Positions 15,849-24,415 of a stretch of DNA of 33,322 bases are shown one piece after another. The position numbers and the translations under genes were made by a program. The notes below the pieces were generated by a model. The model saw only the letters and a program-made list of their open reading frames with translations. It was not told the origin of the DNA and made no database searches. Positions within the stretch are counted from its first letter, which is position 1. Each line of letters starts with the position of its first letter. Source of the DNA: an uncultured Gammaproteobacteria bacterium (GTDB lineage: Bacteria > Pseudomonadota > Gammaproteobacteria > Enterobacterales > Succinivibrionaceae); assembly GCA_900315395.1 (NCBI GenBank), contig OMZC01000085.1:1-33322 (forward strand), written 5' to 3'.

Positions 15849-17107
15849 GAATTAAGCGTTGGGATCAAAAATCAAATTCCTTAAGTAAAAAAACTTATTA
15901 AGAATGCTTACCAAAATTATTTATTTGTTGTTATTTAGTGCGTTTCATTCTGAACGCAAAAACATTATTAAGCATGAGTGAAAATCTAGTCAATAAAAAA
16001 AATTTGACGATCATGATGATTTTCGCCTGATTGAAAATTGAATCCAAAAGTAGAACAAGAGAGAAAATCCACAATGCAAAATTCAACTCAATATAAAAAC
16101 CTATATATAGATGATAAGAAGATCAAAAAGAAAAGATGACAGTAAAAGTTAAAAGAAGCAGGATCATCAAATATGAGCATACAGAGGGTTAGGAGGGGAG
16201 AGTGAAAGTATGACTCAAAAATTCATAGGATCACGCTCTATAGTGAAATATGAGCAAAGTACATACATACAAAAGATAATCAAGAATAACTAAATTAAAA
16301 TCAGAGTAAATAATATTAGTAATCAAAGGCAAATATTACTAATAACAATATTTTGATAGATGTTAGCTATTATTAAGTAAATTACAGATGTAAATAATTG
16401 CATTATATATACTTAACATCATTCTTAATTGTAAAGTTATGCAGAAATCAGGATGTTTTCAGTTTTTCATATTTTAACTTTTATTTTGTAATTTAATTAC
16501 ATTACATCATTTTCATTTTTGTAATTTATAAAAATAGGATAAAAAGAATGAAATTACATTCATTCAATAAACTTAAATATAAACAAACTATGTTTATATT
16601 TAGACAGTTTTATATTGCTAGTTATTTACTATAATTCAATATGTTACTAGATTTTACTTAATTACATACAGCATAATATAATTTAATTTATTTGATATTT
16701 TCAAATCATTATTCACTTTCAAATTAACAGACATTTTCAGACAAAATCTTAGAACATTCGCCTAATGACTTTCAAAATTAAACAATTTTGAGGTTACCAA
16801 TTTCTTTTCTTACGTTAACTTTCGTAAAGATCACTGCATTCTAGGGATCATCTATGATCGATTTTTTATTATAAAGATCACATATTTTGCTAGATTTATA
16901 TAACATCAATAGCTTATGTAAGTTAGATCATGTTATATTGAATTTATGAGATGAGTTCTGTTGGTAATCTAACACTAAATATTACTTACAAGACTTGGAT
17001 TATTAAGATCAAAAGCAATTTCAGACTCCAGCTCAAAAGATTTAATTACACGAAAAGATCTGGTACATAAATCAGATCGAGAATGGTCGAAAGACTACAG
17101 CAAACTC
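15849..17107. other. 1.26-kb AT-rich non-coding region
   Basis: No convincing gene. It includes a 12-bp perfect inverted repeat (TAAATATAAACA 16574-16585 with its complement 16591-16602, five-base loop) inside a very AT-rich stretch, and GCGTT/AACGC near 15940-15960. Two tiny ORFs (starts at 16210 and about 16549) have modest ribosome sites but no protein-like support. The promoter for the leader peptide must lie at the left end, but no clear -35/-10 pair is visible. Confidence 0.6.
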
Positions 17108-17365
17108 TCAGGCTACTGCATCTACAGTAGCCTGAAAACTTTCTGGTATCCCCCTTTTATACAGCTCTCTTACATTCAATAGGATCATTCTTGCTGGATC
17201 ACTTACGCCACTCATATAAAAGACCGTTATAGCGTGTTTAGATGCTACTCATAGACATATCTACAGCTACAATTGGATCATGGTCATAGAGTGCATTTAA
17301 AGCTTTATGAGGACCGATTACAGGATCATTTGGGGCTGCAATTAGAAAGGCTTTTGATGACTCAA
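17108..17365 (-). pseudogene. Frameshifted relic of an unidentified gene's 3' end
   Basis: Two adjoining minus-strand frames read like protein: ESSKAFLIAAPNDPVIGPHK ... DHDPIVAVDMSM up to a TAA at 17240, then, one frame over, KHAITVFYMSGVSDPARMI ... GIPESFQATVDAVA to a TGA at 17110. Together they look like about 85 C-terminal codons of one protein broken by a frameshift near 17240. The last codons form a 10-bp hairpin (CAGGCTACTG with CAGTAGCCTG). I cannot name the family. Confidence 0.5.
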
Positions 17366-17371
17366 AGAGGC

Positions 17372-17409
17372 AAAAAAAAATCCCTCTTGGATGGAGCGTC
17401 CTTGAGGGA
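17372..17409 (-). terminator. Terminator of the ZapC-like gene
   Basis: Minus strand TCCCTC (17409-17404) pairs with GAGGGA (17386-17381), with an inner GGA/TCC pair, followed by nine T (17380-17372). It lies 60 bases after the gene's stop. Confidence 0.9.
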
Positions 17410-17468
17410 GAGAATGGTCTTAACTAACGTTAAGAACTACAGCAAATTAGGAGAAAAATTAAATCTTT

Positions 17469-18035
17469 TTAAGCATATCTATGACCGTTTCTACGGTTGT
17501 TAAGCTCTCTGAATTCAAATACACATTCAGGATCAACTCTGATCATCTGACCTAGTGAGTAGCCTCTGTGCTGCTTAACATCTAATAACAGCTCTCTATT
17601 TAGAAGCATCAGTCTTGTAAGACCATCTGCATCACGTGGTTCTAGCACAACGCAGTCACCACACTTAAATTCGTTTGTATATACTGATACAACATCACCT
17701 TCGAGTACTTCATACTCTCTTTGTGAACCCATCATAAAGTATCTAGAAGTAGGGATTGCAGGCTTTGTATACTGTTCACAAGCAACTGCATTGATTCCAA
17801 GATCAAGGGCACTACCCTCATCTTTTAAGATCTTGTTGATACCTTCTAGATAGTAAGTCAGTAACTCACCTTCTTTAATGGTAAAAGACGCATTAACTTC
17901 TGGTTTCATATATAAATCATCAACAGAGAAATGGGTTTTAAATAAATAAGATTTACCTTCATCTGTTGTTAAATTGATGCTTAGGATGCCGTTTTGGAAC
18001 GTCCATGTGCAATCATTTTGAGGATTGATAACCAT
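17469..18035 (-). CDS. zapC: ZapC-like cell-division protein
   Basis: 188 residues, cytoplasmic, no signal or membrane segment. The pattern matches ZapC in order: an N-terminal NPQNDCTWTFQNGILSINL segment (ZapC has a Trp-rich DDNWRW start), a central KPAIPTSRYF (ZapC: KPQMPKSWHF), EGDVVSVYTNE, CVVLEPRDADGLTRLMLL, and LGQMIRV near the end. ZapC binds FtsZ polymers and stabilises the Z ring in gammaproteobacteria. The usual length is about 180. Assignment is from recalled sequence patterns, without a search. Monocistronic, with a strong terminator. A stretch of AT-rich DNA lies on both sides. Confidence 0.6.
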   Translation of the reverse strand: MVINPQNDCTWTFQNGILSINLTTDEGKSYLFKTHFSVDDLYMKPEVNASFTIKEGELLTYYLEGINKILKDEGSALDLGINAVACEQYTKPAIPTSRYFMMGSQREYEVLEGDVVSVYTNEFKCGDCVVLEPRDADGLTRLMLLNRELLLDVKQHRGYSLGQMIRVDPECVFEFRELNNRRNGHRYA

Positions 18036-19124
18036 TTGTTTTTGCTGTCCTTATTATTTTTGTTGTAATTTGTTTTCATTTTATATTACTTTTTCAAAAA
18101 ATGAAATACAAAAATCGATTTTTTTGCTTTTTATACTTTACAAATATTAAATTTCGATCCCTGTATCACATAATTTACATTCTTAATGTTTGAAAAGTAC
18201 TCCCCCTTTTATCTTTTAATCACAATTATTACCTCATTTATAAACTGATTACTTTTTATTATTTCTTTGTTTATATCCATTTCTTACTTTTTACTATGCC
18301 TATTCCCTTATCTCTTTATTTATTACTTCACATTAAGTCCATAACTGTCATTATTTATTCCTTAAGTTTGGTGTCTTCAAGAAGCTCTCTATTGAATGAC
18401 TGAAGATACTTTTACTCTACATACTTAATAGCAAGTCGCACTATAAGACATCATAAATTAACGCAAGATATCACCTGTAGAACGGGTTAAATTGTCATTT
18501 ATTTATATAACAATATTCACCTTTTATTGTATATTCTATTTTCTTATCACCACTTATAAGTTATTTTTATAGCAAAGCTATAAACAGCTTATACATGCCA
18601 TTTATCAAGGATTTTTCAGATTTTCTTAAATTTTTGGATTTTTTGATTTGCTCCATTTTGATACTCTCTTTTTACTCAAATTTATGACCTAGATTTTCAG
18701 AATTTAGAGTTTTCACACTCTAAAAATAGTACTGATAACCGTTCTACAGATCTAAAACACTCTGAACCTGCAGATCGAATACTCAGATCTGCATATGCAG
18801 CAGCCCCCTCTTTAATATGCACAGGAATTATTACTCTATGGCTTTACTCTTTCTTAGGCTCAACTGCAATTGACTGCGCAAAGATATCTTCAATGAAGCT
18901 ATCTATTAAGATCTGCCTTTGGCTATATATAGGTGTGTCTGTTTTTACTTTCTAAGTGTAGATGTCGTTGTATACGAGCGCTCTGATGGGGACTTATGCA
19001 TTGACCTTGTACTGTCATGAGGATTGGACAGATTGCCTTCTATGACGTTTATAAAGCGAATTTGGAGAGGAGCTGAATATATGGTGTGTAGTCACTCATT
19101 ACAGGTAAAGGAAAGATCAAAGTG
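18036..19124. other. 1.1-kb mostly non-coding region
   Basis: AT-rich with no intact gene. It contains a TTTATAGC/GCTATAAA hairpin near 18567-18584 and, at 18844-18951, a minus-strand open stretch (KTDTPIYSQRQILIDSFIED ... AVEPKKE, stop) that reads like the C terminus of a decayed protein of unknown family. Nothing else is evident. Confidence 0.55.
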
Positions 19125-19159
19125 AAAAAAAAGGGCGAGAGTTGTTTTAACCCCGCCCT
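19125..19159 (-). terminator. Terminator of porin 1
   Basis: Minus-strand AGGGCG (19159-19154) pairs with CGCCCT (19137-19132), followed by seven T. Confidence 0.88.
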
Positions 19160-19191
19160 AACACAGTTTCTATGGTTAACAGATTTTCAAA

Positions 19192-20325
19192 TTAGAAGGT
19201 ATAACGAGCACCTGCTGATAACATGGTACCAGTCTCACCGTACTGAGCCTGACCATCTTTTTCAGTGGTTGAATTTGCGTCGAACTCAGCTTCACCCCAG
19301 ATGTTGAAATTGTCGTTGATTGCATAGTTTACGTATACAGGAACACGACGGTAGATTGCTGAATCTGATCTTGCAGGATCTGCTTCAGGATCAACTACCT
19401 TAGCATCTGAGAAGTTGTAGCCAGTGAATACACCAACACCATTATCGAAGGTATAACCAACTACGAACTCATAGCCCTTAACTTTGTTCTTGTATGATGA
19501 CTGAGCACCATCTAATCTCTGCTTAGCACGCTGAGTGTTGTATAAAGCACCTAAATATAGGCCGTTATCAGTTGAACCCCATGATATAGATGCTGAAATG
19601 CTCTTGAAGTCATCAAAGCCCCAGGTACCATCCTCACCATAGTTGGTGATTGCTCCCTTTAACTCATCTGAGTCATCCTGGCCCTTAACATATGAGTAAC
19701 CAGCCTTGAATGATAATGGGCCAAATACTACGTTATCGATGGTGTAACCAGCTGCTGCTGCAAAACCACCCTCTACGTTAGCATCCTGACCTGCAACAGT
19801 AGTCTCGTCTGATGCAGTCTCGTAAGATACAGAACCGAAGAAACCGTTGTTGTCGTATACGTAACGGAACATACCGGTACGACGATCACCATTGATTGAG
19901 CCCTGCTGACGAGCACCGAAGTCCTCAAAAATATCAGTTGCAGCTAAAACTTCATTAGCAGCATCGTAGGTCTTACCAATTAATAATTTACCGAAATCAC
20001 CAAAATCAGCGCCAACATACTGCTCACGAGTGCTAATGTGATCACCATTTGCTGATTTGTTACCGTCAGCCATATCCCACTCTGAGAATGCAAATGCTGA
20101 TACGTAATCATTGATCTTAGTGTTGCCTTCGATGTTTAAACGTGCTGAGTTAACTAAACCTGCGTCGTTCTCAGCGATCTCAGCAGCATCAGCTTTACCG
20201 TTATAAACAACAGCCTGAACACGGCCACCTACAGCTAATGAAGTGCCATCTTTATCATATACAGTTGCTGCAGTTGCAGTTGTTGATGCAGCAATAATTG
20301 CTAAAGCTAATAATGATTTTTTCAT
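19192..20325 (-). CDS. Outer-membrane porin, paralog 1
   Basis: 377 residues from the ATG at 20325, chosen because it starts the signal peptide MKKSLLALAIIAASTTATAA and has AGGAAA upstream; the frame extends 17 codons further. The mature part begins TVYDKDGTSLAVGGRVQAVVYNG and shows alternating beta-strand pattern throughout (REQYVGADFGDFGKLLIGK, GYEFVVGYTFDNGVGVFTGYNFSDAK) ending in ARYTF with the terminal Phe needed for BAM-mediated assembly. It fits trimeric gammaproteobacterial porins of the OmpC/OmpF superfamily. It is very similar to paralog 3. Confidence 0.92.
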   Translation of the reverse strand: MKKSLLALAIIAASTTATAATVYDKDGTSLAVGGRVQAVVYNGKADAAEIAENDAGLVNSARLNIEGNTKINDYVSAFAFSEWDMADGNKSANGDHISTREQYVGADFGDFGKLLIGKTYDAANEVLAATDIFEDFGARQQGSINGDRRTGMFRYVYDNNGFFGSVSYETASDETTVAGQDANVEGGFAAAAGYTIDNVVFGPLSFKAGYSYVKGQDDSDELKGAITNYGEDGTWGFDDFKSISASISWGSTDNGLYLGALYNTQRAKQRLDGAQSSYKNKVKGYEFVVGYTFDNGVGVFTGYNFSDAKVVDPEADPARSDSAIYRRVPVYVNYAINDNFNIWGEAEFDANSTTEKDGQAQYGETGTMLSAGARYTF

Positions 20326-20392
20326 GATATTTAATTTCCTATAAATATAATTAGCAGCAACTACTTTAAGTTGCATATTACTAAGTGTGGTT

Positions 20393-20448
20393 AGTATACT
20401 CTAACTATTAGCGTAATTCAAGAGTAAAATGAAAAGAACTTTCATTTT
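20393..20448 (-). promoter_or_regulatory. Promoter of porin 1 with an upstream inverted repeat
   Basis: Minus-strand -35 TTGAAT (20421-20416), 17-base spacer, -10 TATACT (20398-20393). Just upstream lies AAAATGAAA (20426-20434) with TTTCATTTT (20440-20448), a 9-bp inverted repeat around five bases that could be a regulator site. Confidence 0.65.
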
Positions 20449-20585
20449 GTTTAATATATTAAATTGATTAAGAAATGGCTTTTACAAGCGATTTTAAAGA
20501 GATTAAAGAAGGATATTAGTGCCATTTAACCGAGAATATAGTAATTAAATGGCACATAAAAGAAGAGAAATTAGGGATTTTATTG

Positions 20586-20939
20586 TTACTTTAGCACGTC
20601 AGACCACTGAGCTTCTTTAAAGCCTATCAGTACGAAGTTGTCTCCTACAACTAAAGGTCTTTTAACTAACATACCATCAGATGAAAGTAACTTAAACTGC
20701 TCATCGTCACTCATGTCAGGTAGTTTTTTGGCAAGCCCCATACTTTTATACAATAGACCACTGGTATTAAACAGCTTCTTTAAAGGCAACTTACTCTTTT
20801 CATGAATTGCTTTTAAGGTGTTCTCATCTGGATGCTCTGATTTGATGTCCTTTAGGTGGTACTCAATACCATTGTCATCTAACCACTTTAGAGCCTTCTT
20901 ACAGGTTGAACATTTCTCATAGCAATATACTGTTATCAT
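20586..20939 (-). CDS. Spx/MgsR (YffB/ArsC-fold) family protein
   Basis: 117 residues from the ATG at 20939, which has AAGGAGC upstream; a longer frame start is less likely. Thioredoxin-fold with CSTC near residues 10-13, LDDNGIEYHLKDIKSEHP, KLPLKKLFNTSG, and the cis-Pro segment VKRPLVVGDNFVLIGFKEAQW that is typical of the family. Enteric YffB has no proven role; Gram-positive Spx binds RNA polymerase, but nothing here shows that. The gene lies 47 bases downstream of the Nudix gene, probably one transcript. Confidence 0.85.
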   Translation of the reverse strand: MITVYCYEKCSTCKKALKWLDDNGIEYHLKDIKSEHPDENTLKAIHEKSKLPLKKLFNTSGLLYKSMGLAKKLPDMSDDEQFKLLSSDGMLVKRPLVVGDNFVLIGFKEAQWSDVLK

Positions 20940-20986
20940 GTTTTGCTCCTTATTCAATATAATTAGCTTCACTGTTCTTCTCAAAG

Positions 20987-21484
20987 CTAGCAGTAAGCTT
21001 CAGGATCAATTTCATTTCCATCTAAAACTGCTTTTACAAGCTTGTCCCCTTCATAGCAGAGCTTTAAGGAGAAGAATTCTTCTCTTGTGTCTAACAGCTT
21101 TAAAAAGATCTTGTCACCAGTCCACAAAGGTAATTTTAAGAGCTCATGCTTATCTACCCACTCAAGATCACCTTCGGTGCAGTCTTTTAAAAGCTCTCCT
21201 TTGTATGCGGTTGCTGTAAATAAGAACATATACACGCATACAGGTTCATCTGAGACAAAGGTAATGATGCCTCGTAATTTAGGATCAGATAAGGTAATAC
21301 CACATTCTTCTACCATCTCTCTTTGAATACACTCTTCAGGTGACTCGCCATATTCAAAGTGACCTCCAATACCAATCCATTTGTCTTTATTGATATCGTG
21401 TTGCTTCTTGGTTCTGTGAAGCATCAGGTATTTACCCTGCTGCTCTAAATAACAGATTGTTGTAAGCTCAGTATTGCTCTCCAT
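20987..21484 (-). CDS. Nudix hydrolase (MutT/8-oxo-dGTPase-like)
   Basis: 165 residues. A complete Nudix box GHFEYGESPEECIQREMVEE (about 41-60) followed by CGI matches Gx5Ex7REUxEExGU exactly and coordinates the divalent metal. The rest is the standard alpha/beta/alpha fold. The presence of a MLHRTKKQHDINKDKWIGIGGH start suggests the 8-oxo-dGTP/ADP-sugar-like subgroup, but the substrate is uncertain. It precedes the Spx-family gene and diverges from the acyltransferase. Confidence 0.9.
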   Translation of the reverse strand: MESNTELTTICYLEQQGKYLMLHRTKKQHDINKDKWIGIGGHFEYGESPEECIQREMVEECGITLSDPKLRGIITFVSDEPVCVYMFLFTATAYKGELLKDCTEGDLEWVDKHELLKLPLWTGDKIFLKLLDTREEFFSLKLCYEGDKLVKAVLDGNEIDPEAYC

Positions 21485-21728
21485 TAAGACAGATCCTTTT
21501 CATGTAATTTTATGTTGCGATGCTTCGTTTTTGATGCTTTGTTGTAGAGGCTTAGTTGTAAAAGCTCTGTAATGTCGACTCTTAATCTAAGACCATTATG
21601 TCATTTATAAAATACAACTTTCTAAGAATTTTTATTGCTGTGACATCTATAACATTGATCTTAAAAAACATTGTCTAAAATACGGTCACTAAAAAAACTA
21701 ACTACATTTATTCACCTTAGGAAACAAA

Positions 21729-22895
21729 ATGAGAAAGTATAGTGAAAGAGGCTTTAAGAACCTCGAGTTTTTGCGCTTTTTGCTGATTTTTGCAGTAGTT
21801 GGAGTGCATTTAGCGTATCTGAATCTGTCTTCAACTGAGGAATACTCCTGGCTTGTAAAATGGGGATCAGGCTGGCAAGCTGTAGAAATGTTCTTTTTAA
21901 TGTCAGGATTCTTTCTGTTCTATAAGCTCAATACTGAGGAAACAGTCCTGCACTTTGCTCTGCGTAAATGGTTAAGATTAGCTCCATTTGTCATTGCCCT
22001 TACTATCATCGGTTATATAGCTACAGGCTTTGATATTTCTCAATATCCACTCTCAGTTAATATCTTTAACTCACTGTTACTCTTAGACTGGAATACTCAT
22101 CATTTTGGTCCTGATGCAACCATTCTGTATGTAGCCTGGTTTGTAAATGTGCTGTTCTTTGTCTCAGTAATTTATTTCTGTATTCTAAAGGCTCTAAAGC
22201 ATGAACAGGCAAATCTATTGATAGGAGCAATCTCCTTTATCTGTCTTTTCATGTACTCAAGACACATGTACATCATTGTGCCATTTATCTATCCTTTAGT
22301 AAGAGCTTTTGCTTATGTAGGTTTTGGCTATCTCTTAAGTGAGATCTATAAAAGCTACCTTCTGCATAAAGACGATAACTCTGTGCAGATAAACTTACCA
22401 TCACAACTTAAAACCTTTGCTATAAGTGTTGTTGAAGCAATCTTACTGATTACCATTGTGATAAGTTTATACGCAGGATCAACTGGTGTTCCTGTACCTG
22501 ATGGTCTGTCAATTCCGCCTGAGCAGATCCCATTTTTAAACGCACAAACCTGGTTCCCTGATTTAACACGATTAGCTTTAGGTGGCGTATGGTTACAGCT
22601 TTGCTTTGTTGGCTTGTTCTGGTTATTCTTAATGAATAAAGGCTTAGTCTCACAGATACTTAACAATAAGATATCAGTTATTTTAGGTAGCTACTCTTAT
22701 GCAATCTTCTTAATCCATACCATTGTGATTAGAGCTTTAAAAGACTATGTAGATCTACAGAATATTAGCTTTGTCTTCGAGCACAACCTTATCTTTATTA
22801 CCCTGCTCTGTTTAGCTATCTTTGTATGTGCTGTAATTGTTCATCACCTAGTTGAGATGCCTCTTAACAGAATGGCAAGCAAGATTTTAAGATAA
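21729..22895 (+). CDS. Membrane acyltransferase family 3, complete
   Basis: 388 residues with about ten hydrophobic helices. The family motif R-x10-H is present at R16 and H27 (RFLLIFAVVGVH), followed by MFFLMSGFFLFY and RKWLRLAPF. These integral inner-membrane enzymes O-acetylate lipopolysaccharide, capsule or other exported glycans using cytoplasmic acetyl-CoA. AGGAAA precedes the ATG. It is monocistronic and ends in a strong terminator. No sugar target can be inferred. It serves as the intact reference for the truncated paralog at 31917. Confidence 0.9.
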   Translation: MRKYSERGFKNLEFLRFLLIFAVVGVHLAYLNLSSTEEYSWLVKWGSGWQAVEMFFLMSGFFLFYKLNTEETVLHFALRKWLRLAPFVIALTIIGYIATGFDISQYPLSVNIFNSLLLLDWNTHHFGPDATILYVAWFVNVLFFVSVIYFCILKALKHEQANLLIGAISFICLFMYSRHMYIIVPFIYPLVRAFAYVGFGYLLSEIYKSYLLHKDDNSVQINLPSQLKTFAISVVEAILLITIVISLYAGSTGVPVPDGLSIPPEQIPFLNAQTWFPDLTRLALGGVWLQLCFVGLFWLFLMNKGLVSQILNNKISVILGSYSYAIFLIHTIVIRALKDYVDLQNISFVFEHNLIFITLLCLAIFVCAVIVHHLVEMPLNRMASKILR

Positions 22896-22933
22896 GAAAA
22901 CAACTTTAGAACAAGCTAAGGTAAGTATTTGGT

Positions 22934-22965
22934 AAAGCTGTAGCTTACGCTACAGCTTTATTTTT
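22934..22965 (+). terminator. Terminator of the acyltransferase
   Basis: AAAGCTGTAGC (22934-22944), loop TTAC, GCTACAGCTTT (22949-22959), then ATTTTT. Confidence 0.93.
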
Positions 22966-23019
22966 AAATGTGTACTAACTTCAAAGGAAAATGAAGATCT
23001 GTTGAAATAGGCTAAGCGC

Positions 23020-23055
23020 AAAAAAAAACGACCTGGTCAAAGTGAGGAGGTCGTT
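23020..23055 (-). terminator. Terminator of porin 2
   Basis: Minus-strand AACGACCT (23055-23048) pairs with AGGTCGTT (23034-23027), then a run of seven T. Confidence 0.92.
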
Positions 23056-23075
23056 TAATTCTCGTTTTTTCTTTA

Positions 23076-24152
23076 TTAGAAAGTGTATCTAGCACCTGCT
23101 GAAACCTGAGTTCCTGATTTAATCTTGCTCTTCTTAACATCAGAACCAGCATCAAACTCAGCTTCAGTCCAAACCTTGAAATTGCTGTTAATACCGTACT
23201 TCAAGGAAACAGGAATTCTCTTATAGGAGAAGGTATCTTTTGTACCATCCTTGTTATCGGTATCTTCTTTCCAGTAGTTGTAACCTGCAAACACGCCAAT
23301 ACCATTATCAAAGGTATAACCTGCTACAAACTCATAGCCTTTAGCATCAATGTCAGACTTTGGATTTTCCTGTGTAAAATCAGTCTTCATCTTGTAGGCT
23401 GTAGTTGATAAGAATAATCCAGACTGTGGATTACCCCAAGATAAAGCACCAGCATAGTGATTTGCTTTATCAAATCTTAAATTGTTGATAGAGGTTGAAT
23501 CGTCCTGTCCTTTTACATGACTTAAACCTAATTTAAAAGACAGTGGACCATAGACAACATGATCAAAGGTATAACCTAAAGCAGCACCAACGCCACTTTC
23601 GATATCACGGTACTTACCAAATAAAGGAGTACCATCTGCTGCAGTTTCATAAGTTACACTAGCAAAGATGCCCTTGTTGTCGTAGTCATAACGGATCACG
23701 CCATTACGTCTTTCGCCATGTAAATTTAAAGCAGCCTGATTACCAACCTCTTCCCAAATATCAGAAGAGATCATGACTTTATGGGCAGAGTCATAGGCTT
23801 TACCACCTAAGATCTTTCCATAATCTTTAAAGTCTGCGCCAACATATTGCTCACGAGCTTTGATGTGATCGCCAATCTTCTTGTTATGGCCATCAGCCAT
23901 ATCCCATTCAGAAAATGCAAATGTAGAAACCCAGTCTAAAACTTGTGTTTCACCTGCAATGGATAAACGTGAAGAATTGACTAAAGATGAATCATGATCA
24001 CCTGCGTAGTTATCATGACCATTGAACAGCACTGATTGAACTCTTCCTCCGATAGAAAGAGCAGTACCGTCCTTATCATAAACTGTGGCAGCATCAGATG
24101 CTGCTGAGCATATGACCAACAAAACTGCTGTAGCAACTAGTGACTTTTTCAT
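23076..24152 (-). CDS. Outer-membrane porin, paralog 2
   Basis: 358 residues from the ATG at 24152, where a lipid-free signal peptide MKKSLVATAVLLVICSAASDA starts after ATAGGAAA; the open frame begins ten codons earlier. The mature part starts ATVYDKDGTALSIGGRVQSV and ends ARYTF with terminal Phe. It shares the strand pattern of paralogs 1 and 3 but is shorter and more diverged, with the main differences in loops. Alone among the three it has distinct loops such as GHNKKIGDHIKA. A promoter (TTTACA, 17 bases, TAATAT) lies at 24219-24191. Confidence 0.9.
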   Translation of the reverse strand: MKKSLVATAVLLVICSAASDAATVYDKDGTALSIGGRVQSVLFNGHDNYAGDHDSSLVNSSRLSIAGETQVLDWVSTFAFSEWDMADGHNKKIGDHIKAREQYVGADFKDYGKILGGKAYDSAHKVMISSDIWEEVGNQAALNLHGERRNGVIRYDYDNKGIFASVTYETAADGTPLFGKYRDIESGVGAALGYTFDHVVYGPLSFKLGLSHVKGQDDSTSINNLRFDKANHYAGALSWGNPQSGLFLSTTAYKMKTDFTQENPKSDIDAKGYEFVAGYTFDNGIGVFAGYNYWKEDTDNKDGTKDTFSYKRIPVSLKYGINSNFKVWTEAEFDAGSDVKKSKIKSGTQVSAGARYTF

Positions 24153-24190
24153 TATATTTCCTATATAAGGATTTATGCGCATTCTTTTTT

Positions 24191-24219
24191 ATATTAATAG
24201 TCAGTATTGATTGTGTAAA
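24191..24219 (-). promoter_or_regulatory. Promoter of porin 2
   Basis: Minus-strand TTTACA (24219-24214), 17-base spacer, TAATAT (24196-24191). Confidence 0.55.
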
Positions 24220-24348
24220 AAGATCTGTAAATAATCAATAAACTTGTGTCAAATACATGCTTTGTATCTCAAAATATTTTCAAAACAACAAGTTATTGTT
24301 AAATTTGAGGGTGTTTAGAGATAAAAATTGAGACGCTTTAAAGACAGC

Positions 24349-24381
24349 AAAAAGCCCCACTCAGAATCCTGAATGAGGCTT
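24349..24381 (-). terminator. Terminator of porin 3
   Basis: Minus-strand AAGCCTCATTCAG and CTGAGTG-GGGCTT form a long stem with loop GATT, followed by a T run (TTTTTG). Confidence 0.85.
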
Positions 24382-24415
24382 ATAGATTAAAGTTAAAAAA
24401 TTAACTTAAATCAAA

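Noticed and set aside
15890-15906. Second PerR-like half site ahead of the leader peptide
   Set aside because: Matches only about twelve of fifteen bases in very AT-rich DNA and does not retain the palindrome.
15680-15960. SAM riboswitch or MetJ boxes upstream of metQ2
   Set aside because: No recognisable riboswitch core and only scattered AGACAT words; the leader peptide is a better explanation.
16210-16293. 27-codon frame after GGAGGGGAG
   Set aside because: Ribosome-like purines alone, no conserved-looking peptide or neighbour; too weak to call a gene.
16549-16635. 28-codon frame covering the AT hairpin
   Set aside because: Composition follows local AT bias and the hairpin explains the pattern; no independent support.
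17273-17503. 76-codon plus-strand frame
   Set aside because: It is the reverse of the minus-strand relic and terminator, with no ribosome site.
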